From Sipunculus nudus (lineage: Eukaryota; Annelida; Sipuncula; Golfingiida; Sipunculidae), in contig CM049317.1 in NCBI GenBank assembly GCA_026874595.1, forward strand, positions 26,996,401-27,060,400: a stretch of DNA of 64,000 nucleotides, given 5' to 3'. The notes under the pieces are model-generated. The model searched no databases. It worked only from the letters and a program-made list of their open reading frames with translations, and was not told where the DNA came from. Positions 37,150 to 48,589 of this stretch are shown here, piece after piece. The first letter of the stretch is position 1, and every line of letters starts with the position of its first letter. The translations under genes were made by a program, and so were the position numbers.

Positions 37150-37570
37150 ACATGCACGTGTTTATAACATGTGGGAGCCCCTCAAAATAAACTAAACACA
37201 TTGAACAAGGACATCTGGCGGGAAGTCGGTTTCGAGTTTTGTAAACGGCGTTTTGCAACTGCAAAATATGCAAACAACCACCTTAAAGTTACATACTTTT
37301 TTCCGTTTGTCAACTTTGCTGTGATAAACAAGCTCATACGTTCGTCACAGAGGCATAATCAGAATTTTACTTAACGCGAATTTAAGTAGAGTTCATTTAT
37401 GTGTACGCAGAGAAAGCTAGAAATCACATAAATTCTATAGTAAAGGTATTCGAATAATGATATAAATGCTAACACCTTAATGGTGTTAAATGAGGTCGAT
37501 ATCATTTCTATAAAGCTTTCTTTAAGATTTGGCATAACTACCGGTATTTTTTCTAGTTATCAAAGAATAC
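37150..37570 (+). repeat. duplicated PON-locus segment (partner of 31.27-31.66 kb)
   Basis: Same ordered words as at 31,271: GTTTATAACATGTGGGAGCC, AACAAGGACATCTGGCGG, AAATGCTAACACCTTAATG. The exon 9 expected about 780 bp further on is not present, so the truncated copy has lost its 3' end. Confidence 0.7.
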
Positions 37571-38584
37571 ACCAAATAACTTCAAAATGCTTCTCTCTTG
37601 TTTACATAATTATTCAAACTAGGTATATATATTTTAATCGTTATTATGACTTTTCTTATTGTGTTAAAACTTTTCTACATTCATAGGCAGTCAGACGAGT
37701 GAGTATAGTTTTAACTGTATATATACGACATCATCCTCTTTGACCAGTAGGACTCGTTTTATCGGCAATGGAGGATTATCTCCTGTCTTTGTAACCGACT
37801 TGGTAGTGAATAACGGGCAAGGACTATACTGATTAGGAATTAAATTGATAAGTGGTATGTTAAGGTGGTACACAGCCAGATAACACAGATAATGTCTCAC
37901 TGCATTGCATGTGAACTTAAACCTTACCTTTGTTAGGAGTAAAACCGACCATGTGTTCCTTCATTTGATTGGCCAGTATATGGAATGTAGAACATTATAC
38001 TTAGTATATCTTTAACATATTGGGCATAGTATAAGGTCCCTTTAATAAATTCCTTGGTCTATATAGACTTTCCTTTTCTCACTTGCCCAATAAACATATG
38101 AAGCTAGACTGTTAATAACTTGTATGTTACTGCTGGACATCAGTCATGCAAAGTTATCCATACCAGCTACTGTTGTTTCATTTTCAATATATTTTCTTAT
38201 GATATTATTGTATTATCCACATTCTATAATAAAATGATATTCATCGTCACCAATATTAAAACCTTTATTGAAACAATATGTTCTTTTTTATGTCTTCTCC
38301 CCATTTCCACTTCCAATTCATGTACTGAGCACCTGAACCCAGCAGGTACAGTATATTCCTTTTTTGGTTATAAATTTTAAGTATTTTTCTATTTCCAATA
38401 CTTATTTAAAATGTCTATATGTTATGAGTCTCTTGTTATTAGTTATTTGCTGATGCCATCCCTGAATAAAGTAGAGTCAAACTAAATGTATAGCTCTCCT
38501 TTTGAATTTAAAACCCTTTATACTTCGGTATTTAGGTAAATCTTTGCTCACTGAAAACCAAGCTGTACCCCCTGTAAGAACGGG
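37571..38584. other. no recognisable feature
   Basis: AT-rich DNA with only short unassignable frames. Confidence 0.55.
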
Positions 38585-38585
38585 T

Positions 38586-38860
38586 AAGGCCAAAAAAAAT
38601 AATAATAAAAGGTATGGTTCTCATGCACCGCCCGCGTCAATTTACCCCCCCCCCCCCCCTCTTCCCGCCGCATCATTTTTTTTTTTTTTCATCTTTGAAG
38701 AAGATAAGATAATACTCTTTTGATAAGTTTTTCTTTGTTTTGTAGTGCTTTTACCTCTTTAGAAAAAAATATGTTATTTTCATGCTTTTCCTTGATCATA
38801 CGATATTTTTATCAAATCATACAAAAAAGGTCATTTACAAAAAATGTTTAGAATACCACC
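38586..38860. mobile_element. MITE copy 1 (related to 55,799-56,115)
   Basis: Begins AAGGCC plus an A/AAT-rich run and AAAGGTATGGTTCTCATGCA, has a long C tract and a T tract, and shares TTATTTTCATGCTTTTCC with the copy at 55.8 kb. The right terminal repeat is not clear here, so it may be truncated. Confidence 0.6.
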
Positions 38861-38869
38861 AAATGGATC

Positions 38870-39730
38870 ATATATAGAACGAGATTCGTGTTATATTTGA
38901 GTGTGTACGGAACTTTCGTACGGGACTTATGCTAAATAAAATGTAACCACACGTCTCGATTTCGCGCTGTGAAGTTCTCCTGGTCGCAAACAGGCGTCGC
39001 CACCGCCTGTAGCCAAGATTAACTCGGAACACCACGGCCGAATCCGCTTGCTTCCAGCAACGATCGACCGAGGTGTTTGAAGGGCGAGGATTAGAAAATA
39101 CCATCCTACTACGTGTTCTACAAACTTATCTTTTTTTTATAAAATAAGTTATATTGCCATTTCACTGTCTCCTGTATGAGACCAATTAACTTCAAGGGAA
39201 AATTATTAAACTAATGTTATGAGAAAAGTTGATTTTCTCAGCACAGTGATCCAGCCTAAAATTTAGTATGTAATGCGACATATATGAATATATGCATTTA
39301 AAAATAAATAGCCGAAGATAATATTAGAACATTTGTTATGAAATAATGACATTCATTTTGTTTGTAATTAGGGTGCTTCTAATTGCAAGAAAAAAATAAG
39401 TAATAGGTTATTTTGTGCAAAATTAGGGAGATATATGTATAATTACGTAATGTTATATGAAAATGTCGCCCTAACTCCTAAATAGGTTTTAACAACTTAT
39501 GTTGACAGCGAATATATTTTCTATGGACTTAGGGGACAGAATTAAGGCGACATTTTTATTATTTTCAGATAACTATTTAATTTATTTTATAAGCGAAAAG
39601 AAGTTATTTTCATATGTTTGCCTGGACACTTGTCCTATGTTTCATGTGAGAATAAGTTGAAGATTTACAATATTTACAAATATAGATTAAATGTCGCCTT
39701 AATTCCCAGTGTCGCCTTAACTCCCAATAG
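38870..39730. other. no gene recognised
   Basis: A somewhat GC-richer patch at 38,940-39,100 contains an uncharacterised minus-strand frame without family resemblance. GTCGCC(C)TAA words recur at about 39,466, 39,695 and 39,712. Confidence 0.45.
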
Positions 39731-39731
39731 A

Positions 39732-39732
<1 letters not shown>

Positions 39733-39794
<62 letters not shown>
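39733..39794 (+). repeat. (TA)n microsatellite
   Basis: Perfect TA run. Confidence 0.95.
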
Positions 39795-39798
<4 letters not shown>

Positions 39799-40399
39799 CA
39801 GAATGTCATAATATATGAATTATTAATATCCATGACCTGTGTCCATAATATCTTGTAAATATGCCCTAAGAACATAATTATCAGTCATATTAGCAATCAC
39901 CACATGATCATCTGCCCACCAATCAGAGGGCAATTAAAACTTAAGTTGAGGTTCGGAAGTTTACAATGAACACGTGATTAATGAATATTCATGAGTTTTT
40001 CCTAGCAGAGCACCTTTACAATACATGTATTTGCCGCTGCCCAGATACATGAATCATACCATTTGGTCAACAACTTGGAGTTTCTCGGACCAACACGTTC
40101 CAGGTTGATGCATGTTAGTGCTGTTGATCTATCGTGTAGTTTGGCTTAGTACTTCCTACATTATGGGATTCCCACATTCATCACATTTAGGCTGGTTGCC
40201 CAAATAAACGGGATTGTAAACTAACTGATACATGTTGGTCAGAAGACATTCTTATTGGAACCATATGGACCTTTTTGAGTCGTCATATACTAGTCATTTT
40301 AACAGCTGCACAGTAATAGCCGTAAACAAAAATCGGATAAGCTGCTGCAAAAAAAACAAGCGATTTGAGAGCTTGCTTTTTTATAGTTTGCAATTCCTG

Positions 40400-40890
40400 A
40401 TGGAGGACCTTCAGCTAAGACGGCATTCATGTGGTGACATTTTAATGAACCAAAACGACCGTGCCACATAGCTTTCTCTTTGCTTACTACTGTCATAAAA
40501 ACCTAATCGCATACCTCAGTCATTCAGAAAGTGTGTTCATTTGTTTGAGTGAGATCTCATATATCTTAGAGCTGACACCACGATTTGTACATATACGAAA
40601 GCGAACTTCTGCCGAACAAAGACAAAAAGAACAGAGTATTCTTTAAATGTGTGAGTGTCCTCGATCGGTCAACGTCAATTCTCCCACAGCATTTATTCAA
40701 GAGTTGGTTGAACAGTGTGGGCTATCCCCATCATCCTATAACAACTAGAATAGAGAATAGGGAAGAGATAGGAAATAAAGACCAGGGATATTCAAGTTTT
40801 CTAAAACCCGTATAACTGCAATTATATATATTTTACGTATATGAAGACATGCCGGACTATATATAGCTAGGTCGTTATTAAAGGGCTTTT
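40400..40890. repeat. duplicated flank (partner of 11.0-11.5 kb)
   Basis: Shares ordered words with 11.0-11.5 kb, ending in TATGCGATGCGTTTAA at about 40,904, where the 1,284-bp tandem block begins. Confidence 0.55.
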
Positions 40891-42174
40891 AAAGCGGCGC
40901 TTCTATGCGATGCGTTTAAATATATATAGAGTTGGATAAAAACATCAGCTGGGGAATTATTTTAAATATTTATAATAAAAGTCGTGTCTTACTTGTACTA
41001 CAATTTTATATATACTTAGGTTTGAAGCCAGGTTTTGAAAAATACCTTCTCGTTTTATCAGCACCAGTTTTCGATAGAAAGGCGATCGATAGGTTCAACT
41101 GCCGCCATTGAGGTGTCCGAGACCAGTCCCCATGGGAGCTCTTTGTTTTAAATAGTAGCAGATCTCTTTCTATTCACTCTTTCGGAGAGAGGCGCCTTCG
41201 TTCGGGCAGATTTGTAGCTGTAATTATACACTTGTACGTGGCGCTATTATGGGCAACTTATTCTTCGTCAGCTGATTAGTAGGTATACGTGCGCCGGTTG
41301 TAAGTATTCGGCAGTCCAGCATAGAGTTTCAATGATGATATGTTTAATGGAGTATTATTAGGGTGAGAACGTTTTGGGAATTATTCAGCCTTTGTGATCA
41401 ATTATAAGGCATTAAAATATGTCAGTGTACTTAATATGTGATTTTTAGTGTCTAGGACAGGACGAGGTATTTTTTTATCAAAATTGTAAAAATAACATGG
41501 AAAACATGAAGGAGCAGGGTCAGAAATGGTGAGTTAATCTACTACACTCAGCACTGATCCTATCCTGTAGCATGTACTGCCATCCAAATGTCTTCAGATT
41601 ACAATATCGACGTTTAGTTTAAAGTTGCCGCTAAGAATTACCCTGAATCGCCCGAAAAAAACGATAAATGTATTTATATGGCAGTGTTATATCATGTTCA
41701 GGTTTATGTACGTATTTATCACGCCAAAGGTAGGAATGGGAGGCATCTGTTAGAATTCTGTACCTTCAACCGATTATAGACCAGGTATTTATATTAAGGC
41801 CAGAATCCTACAGTCAGAAATTCGCGCGTCCCATTGGACACTTTGACCCCAAGTGCCGAGTGTCTGAAAGAGATTTCAAGCGTCACAGACGCTTATCCCC
41901 GCGCCCTGAAAGCCAGGTATGTTGATAATAAGAATGCCTGACAGCAGTGCCAGAGTGGTAGGTTTATGAAAAGTACCAGCCCTTTTTGAAATGTACTTGC
42001 ACCAAAATTACAATTTTGCGGCACACCCTGTTATTTATATTTGATTTTATATTTTATATGTTGCCTATTTTTTAAAACAAATTGGGTGTCATGTGATAGC
42101 CGAAACCAATAGCTAACGTCTGATGTGTTGTTCATGCATAATGCTCTACAAATTCTAGATGTATCATTTCTTTT
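40891..42174. repeat. 1,284-bp unit, copy 1
   Basis: Reference copy of the tandem block; contains TATATAGAG where copies 2 and 3 have ATTTATAGAG near the start. Confidence 0.95.
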
Positions 42175-43458
42175 AAAGCGGCGCTTCTATGCGATGCGTT
42201 TAAATATTTATAGAGTTGGATAAAAACATCAGCTGGGGAATTATTTTAAATATTTATAATAAAAGTCGTGTCTTACTTGTACTACGAATTTATATATACT
42301 TAGGTTTGAAGCCAGGTTTTGAAAAATACCTTCTCGTTTTATCAGCACCAGTTTTCGATAGAAAGGCGATCGATAGGTTCAACTGCCGCCATTGAGGTGT
42401 CCGAGACCAGTCCCCATGGGAGCTCTTTGTTTTAAATAGTAGCAGATCTCTTTCTATTCACTCTTTCGGAGAGAGGCGCCTTCGTTCGGGCAGATTTGTA
42501 GCTGTAATTATACACTTGTACGTGGCGCTATTATGGGCAACTTATTCTTCGTCAGCCGATTAGTAGGTATACGTGCGCCGGTTGTAAGTATTCGGCAGTC
42601 CAGCATAGAGTTTCAATGATGATATGTTTAATGGAGTATTATTAGGGTGAGAACGTTTTGGGAATTAGTCAGCCTTTGTGATCAATTATAAGGCATTAAA
42701 ATATGTCAGTGTACTTAATATGTGATTTTTAGTGTCTAGGACAGGACGAGGTATTTTTTTATCAAAATTGTAAAAATAACATGGAAAACATGAAGGAGCA
42801 GGGTCAGAAATGGTGAGTTAATCTACTACACTCAGCACTGATCCTATCCTGTAGCATGTACTGCCATCCAAATGTCTTCAGATTACAATATCGACGTTTA
42901 GTTTAAAGTTGCCGCTAAGAATTACCCTGAATCGCCCGAAAAAAACGATAAATGTATTTATATGGCAGTGTTATATCATGTTCAGGTTTATGTACGTATT
43001 TATCACGCCAAAGGTAGGAATGGGAGGCATCTGTTAGAATTCTGTACCTTCAACCGATTATAGACCAGGTATTTATATTAAGGCCAGAATCCTTCAGTCA
43101 GAAATTCGCGCGTCCCATTGGACACTTTGACCCCAAGTGCCGAGTGTCTGAAAGAGATTTCAAGCGTCACAGACGCTTATCCCCGCGCCCTGAAAGCCAG
43201 GTATGTTGATAATAAGAATGCCTGACAGCAGTGCCAGAGTGGTAGGTTTATGAAAAGTACCAGCCCTTTTTGAAATGTACTTGCACCAAAATTACAATTT
43301 TGCGGCACACCCTGTTATTTATATTTGATTTTATATTTTATATGTTGCCTATTTTTTAAAACAAATTGGGTGTCATGTGATAGCCGACACCAATAGCTAA
43401 CGTCTGATGTGTTGTTCATGCATAATGCTCTACAAATTCTAGATGTATCATTTCTTTT
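42175..43458. repeat. 1,284-bp unit, copy 2
   Basis: Private changes include GGAATTAGTCAGCC (others ATTATTCAGCC) and AATCCTTCAGTCAG (others CCTACAG). Confidence 0.95.
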
Positions 43459-44742
43459 AAAGCGGCGCTTCTATGCGATGCGTTTAAATATTTATAGAGT
43501 TGGATAAAAACATCAGCTGGGGAATTATTTTAAATATTTATAATAAAAGTCGTGTCTTACTTGTACTACAATTTTATATATACTAAGGTTTGAAGCCAGG
43601 TTTTGAAAAATACCTTCTCGTTTTATCAGCACCAGTTTTCGATAGAAAGGCGATCGATAGGTTCAACTGCCGCCATTGAGGTGTCCGAGACCAGTCCCCA
43701 TGGGAGCTCTTTGTTTTAAATAGTAGCAGATCTCTTTCTATTCACTCTTTCGGAGAGAGGCGCCTTCGTTCGGGCAGATTTGTAGCTGTAATTATACACT
43801 TGTACGTGGCGCTGTTATGGGCAACTTATTCTTCGTCAGCCGATTAGTAGGTATACGTGCGCCGGTTGTAAGTATTCGGCAGTCCAGCATAGAGTTTCAA
43901 TGATGATATGTTTAATGGAGTATTATTAGGGTGAGAACGTTTTGAGAATTATTCAGCCTTTGTGATCAATTATAAGACATTAAAATATGTCAGTGTACTT
44001 AATATGTGATTTTTAGTGTCTAGGACAGGACGAGGTATTTTTTTATCAAAATTGTAAAAATAACATGGAAAACATGAAGGAGCAGGGTCAGAAATGGTGA
44101 GTTAATCTACTACACTCAGCACTGATCCTATCCTGTAGCATGTACTGCCATCCAAATGTCTTCAGATTACAATATCGACGTTTAGTTTAAAGTTGCCGCT
44201 AAGAATTTCCCTGAGTCGCCCGATAAAAACGATAAATGTATTGATATGGCAGTGTTATATCATGTTCAGGTTTATGTACGTATTTATCACGCCAAAGGTA
44301 GGAATGGGAGGCATCTGTTAGAATTCTGTACCTTCAACCGATTATAGACCAGGTATTTTTATTTAGGCCAGAATCCTACAGTCAGAAATTCGCGCGTCCC
44401 ATTGGACACTTTGACCCCAAGTGCCGAGTGTCTGAAAGAGATTTCAAGCGTCACAGACGCTTATCCCCGCGCCCTAAAAGCCAGGTATGTTGATAATAAG
44501 AATGCCTGACAGCAGTGCCAGAGTGGTAGGTTTATGAAAAGTACCAGCCCTTTTTGAAATGTACTTGCACCAAAATTACAATTTTGCTGCACACCCTGTT
44601 ATTTATATTTGATTTTATATTTTATATGTTGCCTATTTTTTAAAACAAATTGGGTGTCATGTGATAGCCGACACCAATAGCTAACGTCTGATGTGTTGTT
44701 CATGCATAATGCTCTACAAATTCTAGATGTATCATTTCTTTT
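43459..44742. repeat. 1,284-bp unit, copy 3
   Basis: Private changes include GTGGCGCTGTTATG, TTTTGAGAATTATT and CTGAGTCGCCCGATAAAA. Ends abruptly at 44,742. Confidence 0.95.
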
Positions 44743-45134
44743 CCTCACCTTGTCCCATAGTAATTTGCAGATTTTTACCGGCAAGTCCAAAAAGACCGGC
44801 CTTGAAGTATTTGGCTTTAATGAATTTATTGTAAAAAATTTTAAGCTGTTTATTTTCATTTGCAAGTTTGTTTTAGTGGTGTCGATAAAAAATATGCCTA
44901 CAAACTAGGCTGCCGTACCTGCACTTTTTGCCAAATTCGCGTACATGCACTCAATATAAAGAGCCGTAATTACAGTCTGAGAGGGTTATGTTGTTCTCCT
45001 GATATATTTTCATTGGATCGTTTCGCAATACCAGCAAAATTATCATATATAATCAAGGCAAGAGCCGTAAAGGTACTTAACACAGTTTTTCTCTGATGCA
45101 TCATAATTAAATGATAACAAGCAAATTCGTGGAA

Positions 45135-45850
45135 TTAATGTCCCCTGCATGCTTTGGGTTCTTGTTGTTTTTCATGCTTGATAAAGGACGGACAGAAAGA
45201 GTGGCAGACAGACAGACAGACAGATGCCAGACACTTAAAACAAATCCCAAACAGGGTAAGCATGAGAGCAATCACTGAGCAAAATTTGAATGAAATCGGA
45301 TAATATTTAGGAAAGTTATCCCACAGAAACGAAAACCTGACAAACTGACAGACAGAGTGACAGACAGACGGACATAAGCCAGACACTTCAAAACAAATCT
45401 AAACCAAGGTAAGCATGAGAGCAATCACTGATCATAATTTTAATGAAATCGGATAATATTTAGGAAGGTTATCGCACGGAAATGAAAATCTGACGAAATG
45501 ACAAACAGTGACAGACAGACAGACAGATACCAGACACTCCAAGAGCAATCCAAACCAAAGTAAGCATGAGAGCAATCACTGACCAAAATTTGAATGAAAT
45601 CGGATAATATTTAGGAAAGTTATCGCACGGAAATGAAAGCCTGACAGACCGACAAAGTGACAGACAGACAGACAAAAGCCAGACACTCGAAACAGATCCC
45701 AACCAAGGTATGCATGAGAGCAATCATTGACCCAAATTTGGATGAAATCCGATAATATCTAGGAAAGATATCGCACGGAAACGAAACCTGACAGACGGGC
45801 AGACAGACAGACGGACAGACAGACAGAAAAACCCAAATCAGTGTCTCCCG
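45135..45850. repeat. ~150-bp satellite with GACA tails, 4-5 units
   Basis: AAGCATGAGAGCAATCACTG recurs at 45,258, 45,411, 45,562 and (variant) 45,710. Each is followed by AATGAAATCGGATAATATTT, then AGGAAAGTTATCGCACGGAA and a (GACA)n-type stretch. The long minus-strand frames here are artefacts of the repeat. Such units are common in mollusc genomes. Confidence 0.85.
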
Positions 45851-47250
45851 AAACCGCGCAGCGGGGGGAAAATGCAGTTTGACTCGGTTATAGGCCTAAG
45901 CAGAGCTGAGTTAAGGCAGAGCTGCAAGTTATTCTGAGTTACCTTTGTTACTGTTACAATTTCTCACATCTGAGAATTTTCTGAATAAATTGTACATTCT
46001 CTGATGGCATTTATTAGACGGACAAAATAGCGATGGTTTTATTTTACATGAATGGATATCAGTTTGTGCAGAAAGTGCATCGACTGGTCCTTTTTTCAGC
46101 TTTTGTGACAACAAGTCTAGTTAGACAAATAATAAAATGCTAGTGATGAGACCAATGAACAAAATCAGTTGCTCAACAAATCGAAACTAATTCTAGTTTG
46201 TTTTGAATTGGGAGCTCAGGGAGAATGCCTCAAACAAACCCTAGCAGTCAAGCATCAACTTACTCTACCGAATTGGAAGAGGTATATTCTTTGCCTTGGG
46301 CTATGTTCTTGCACTGTAGATGGCCATTGAGATCGTTTTGTTTTAAATCATTCCAAAGCAATTTTCTACTAAAATATCAAAACAACTTGTGTCCTAGCAA
46401 ATCCCAAGGTATCAGAGAGATCACGAAAATCACTCACTTTTGTATTAGTTGAAAATTATAATATTTATTGGATTTATGGTTTTGCCCTTGAGAGAATGTC
46501 ATTTTTCGCTTCGTAGGAGATAATTATTACTGTTTAGGTCAAAAAATGGAAATGCTTTCTAAAAAATATTAGTTTTATTTTCGTTACATTAAAATAACTT
46601 TAAAATACTTAAATAATTTGAAAGTGCAACTTTCTTATGACTTGATTTGGCACCGTAGTCTTTTATTTGGTTTGGCACTATAGCCTGGCATGAAATACCT
46701 ATAACATATAGTAGACTTGTAAAAACAATTTAAATAACAAATCAAAATGAGGAAATGATTTTCATATTCAACTCGATGGCACCTTTCCTTAAACATAACA
46801 TTGAATATTACTTTGATAGTTTGTTTGGAACGTGAAGGTTCGAAATGAACAAGGGTCTAATTGTGAAATAACTGATGTAACAAACAATTCTTTAAGGAGT
46901 CTTACAAAGTGGACAAATTCTATTTCTTAAATATATTCATTCGATTAATCTTCTGTTTTATCTAAATGTGAAACTCAACAAAATGGCCCACGGGTTAAAA
47001 CTGTATTGGTCACAGTTACATATTTTAGAGGGTTTAAGAAAACCTGTCTACATATTACATCTGAACATCCCAAGTCTAGCAATGACGAGTTGTGTCTTGC
47101 TATATAACACACTGTTAATTGCAGTCTGCCATTCACAAAAAGGAACTAAGAAGTCTTACATTAACGTTTTGCATTTTTAATAATCGCGAATAATGATGAA
47201 AAATAAAATTGAAAATAATTTTAGTCGTAGTCCATCAAAACAGGTAAGCT
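45851..47250. other. no recognisable gene
   Basis: The frame at 46,225-46,452 (plus) begins MPQTNPSSQASTYSTELEEV but I cannot place it in any family. Remaining sequence is AT-rich and unassigned. Confidence 0.45.
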
Positions 47251-47256
47251 ACATTC

Positions 47257-47304
47257 AACTTAAATCTTCTTACCATTAAAAGAAATGTTAAGAAGATTTA
47301 AGTT
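47257..47304. repeat. perfect 16-bp inverted repeat
   Basis: AACTTAAATCTTCTTA (47,257-47,272) and its exact complement TAAGAAGATTTAAGTT (47,289-47,304) flank a 16-nt loop. No further context. Confidence 0.8.
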
Positions 47305-48083
47305 TGTAGAAGATAGATAAACACAAATGGTGCCATTTGTAGCTTATAGAGGTATAAGTACTCGTAAACGTCACATGATCACTGTTTGGTAAAATACATT
47401 ATATTGTAGGTAAACTGAAATATGAAATACAACAATAAGCGAAATATCAAGTTCATTACCGCTATCATTTTAAAAATAAATCAGTTAAATTGGTTATCAT
47501 CTGTAAGTCTAATTACTCTAAGGAAAAGATATCCGTCAAATAAAAGCTACTGTTTATATATTCCCTGACTTGAGAGCGTAGAAGGAACTTGAAAAAAAAG
47601 GTCATTATGACTCGCGCAGGTAAACATACTTGGCGATACTAGCAACTAACACTGACATACCAGTCTTTGGATCATAATGCTGGGTACAGGACATAACTTA
47701 AATGCATACACTTGAAATTGTAAAAAAATGGGATCAGCAAATTTATGTACGTAAAAGACTAATCTTATAAAAATCAGTACACCCCAAGCCCATTTAGTTC
47801 ATCTTTAATCATCTTCAGAGAGGAAACAATGGTAAAGTTATATTTTAGGCTTACAGAAATTAGGACCACCTATGACTTACATAAAAGCCATCAAATTTAA
47901 GTCAAATTTGCCTAGATACATTTGGCAAATTGAGAAGTATGAGGCTTATAGTAACAAAGTGATCGTCATTGAAATGAAATAAATGTATAATATATAATAT
48001 ATAAGTAGAAATGATCTGCGGGTATGCAGTCTTTCCTCCGCGGTCACACAGCACTCTATGTTTTGCAACAGAGCATGATATGT

Positions 48084-48153
48084 TAAGGTATGTGATGAAT
48101 CTGGGTCATGACCGTCGGTTTCGCCTCGTCGGCTCGTGAGGTGACTGAAATTC
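48084..48153 (-). repeat. left arm of 70-nt inverted repeat, with decayed hammerhead
   Basis: Reverse complement of 48,477-48,546 with about three mismatches. On the minus strand the hammerhead core reads CTCACGA (G5 changed to C) and stem I loses its first pair, so catalysis is probably lost (core 48,105-48,145). The arms enclose a Penelope endonuclease remnant. Confidence 0.8.
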
Positions 48154-48189
48154 ACAGTAACGTACTGTTAACACATACATTGGCATGAT

Positions 48190-48460
48190 TTGGAGGCCCC
48201 TTCAAAAAAAGGTATTACAACCACAAGAAATCATTCACGCAAAGGACCCATTCAAACGAAACCGAGCTTGCCAAACACGTTTGGACCCTGAAAGACAAGC
48301 ATCAAAGCTTCATTAACACCTGGTCTATAATAATTTATGACGTCAGTGCAATCTGTGTTTGGCAGAAAAACTAGTAATCATAAGCTCAAAACAAAATTGT
48401 TTCCACCTGCCGCCATGGTCCAAGGGCTCCCAACCGTGCTAAAAAGAAATTATAAAAACC
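48190..48460 (+). pseudogene. Penelope-like GIY-YIG endonuclease remnant
   Basis: Plus-strand frame from about 48,200 encodes FKKRYYNHKKSFTQRTHSNE then TELAKHVWTLKDKHQSFINT and WSIII. This is the second half of a GIY-YIG nuclease domain with the conserved Arg and His (RYYNHKKS). A CRH motif (STCRH) follows at about 48,400 after stops. RT and the first half of the nuclease are missing. Confidence 0.78.
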
Positions 48461-48476
48461 AATATCGCAACTAGTT

Positions 48477-48546
48477 GAATTTCAGTCACCTGACGAGCCG
48501 ACGAGGCGAAACCGACGGTCGTGATCCAGATTCATCACATACCTTA
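48477..48546 (+). repeat. right arm of 70-nt inverted repeat
   Basis: Starts GAATTTCAGTCACCTGACGA and ends CATCACATACCTTA. It pairs with 48,084-48,153 over 70 nt and contains the hammerhead at 48,485-48,525. Confidence 0.85.
48485..48525 (+). ncRNA. hammerhead ribozyme, type I
   Basis: GTCAC (stem I), CTGACGA (core CUGANGA), GCC-GACGA-GGC (stem II with loop), GAAA, CC-GAC-GG (2-bp stem III), U, C at the cleavage position (48,520), then GTGAT pairing with GTCAC. All invariant hammerhead nucleotides are present and the helix II closing pair is G-C. Minimal stem III hammerheads are established in Penelope-like retroelements and retrozymes. A Penelope endonuclease fragment lies directly upstream, so this is most likely the element's terminal-repeat ribozyme. 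Self-cleavage is inferred from structure. Confidence 0.82.

Positions 48547-48555
<9 letters not shown>

Positions 48556-48588
<33 letters not shown>
48556..48588 (+). repeat. (TG)n microsatellite
   Basis: TG run just beyond the ribozyme-bearing arm. Confidence 0.95.

Positions 48589-48589
<1 letters not shown>

Larger units (their letters stand above)
40891..44742. repeat. three tandem copies of a 1,284-bp unit
   Basis: The word AAAGCGGCGCTTCTATGCGA starts at 40,891, 42,175 and 43,459, exactly 1,284 bp apart. The third unit ends at 44,742, where the expected fourth start is replaced by unrelated CCTCACC. Units differ by only a handful of substitutions (for example GTCAGCTGATT/GTCAGCCGATT, AATCGCCCGAAA/AGTCGCCCGATA), so the amplification is recent. 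No long open frame. Each unit holds ATG-containing and splice-site-like segments described separately. Confidence 0.97.

Noticed and set aside
41180-41260. UUCG hairpin CTCTTTCGGAGAG in the 1,284-bp unit as a structured RNA gene
   Set aside because: Only a 4-bp stem; no match to histone stem-loop, snRNA or tRNA architecture.
40891-44742. rRNA or histone gene repeat unit
   Set aside because: The unit lacks rRNA-like conserved sequence and any histone open frame.
45135-45723. Cys/Val-Ser-rich minus-strand frames resembling secreted peptides
   Set aside because: They come from the GACA-tailed satellite (CLSVCLSV is the translated tetranucleotide repeat).
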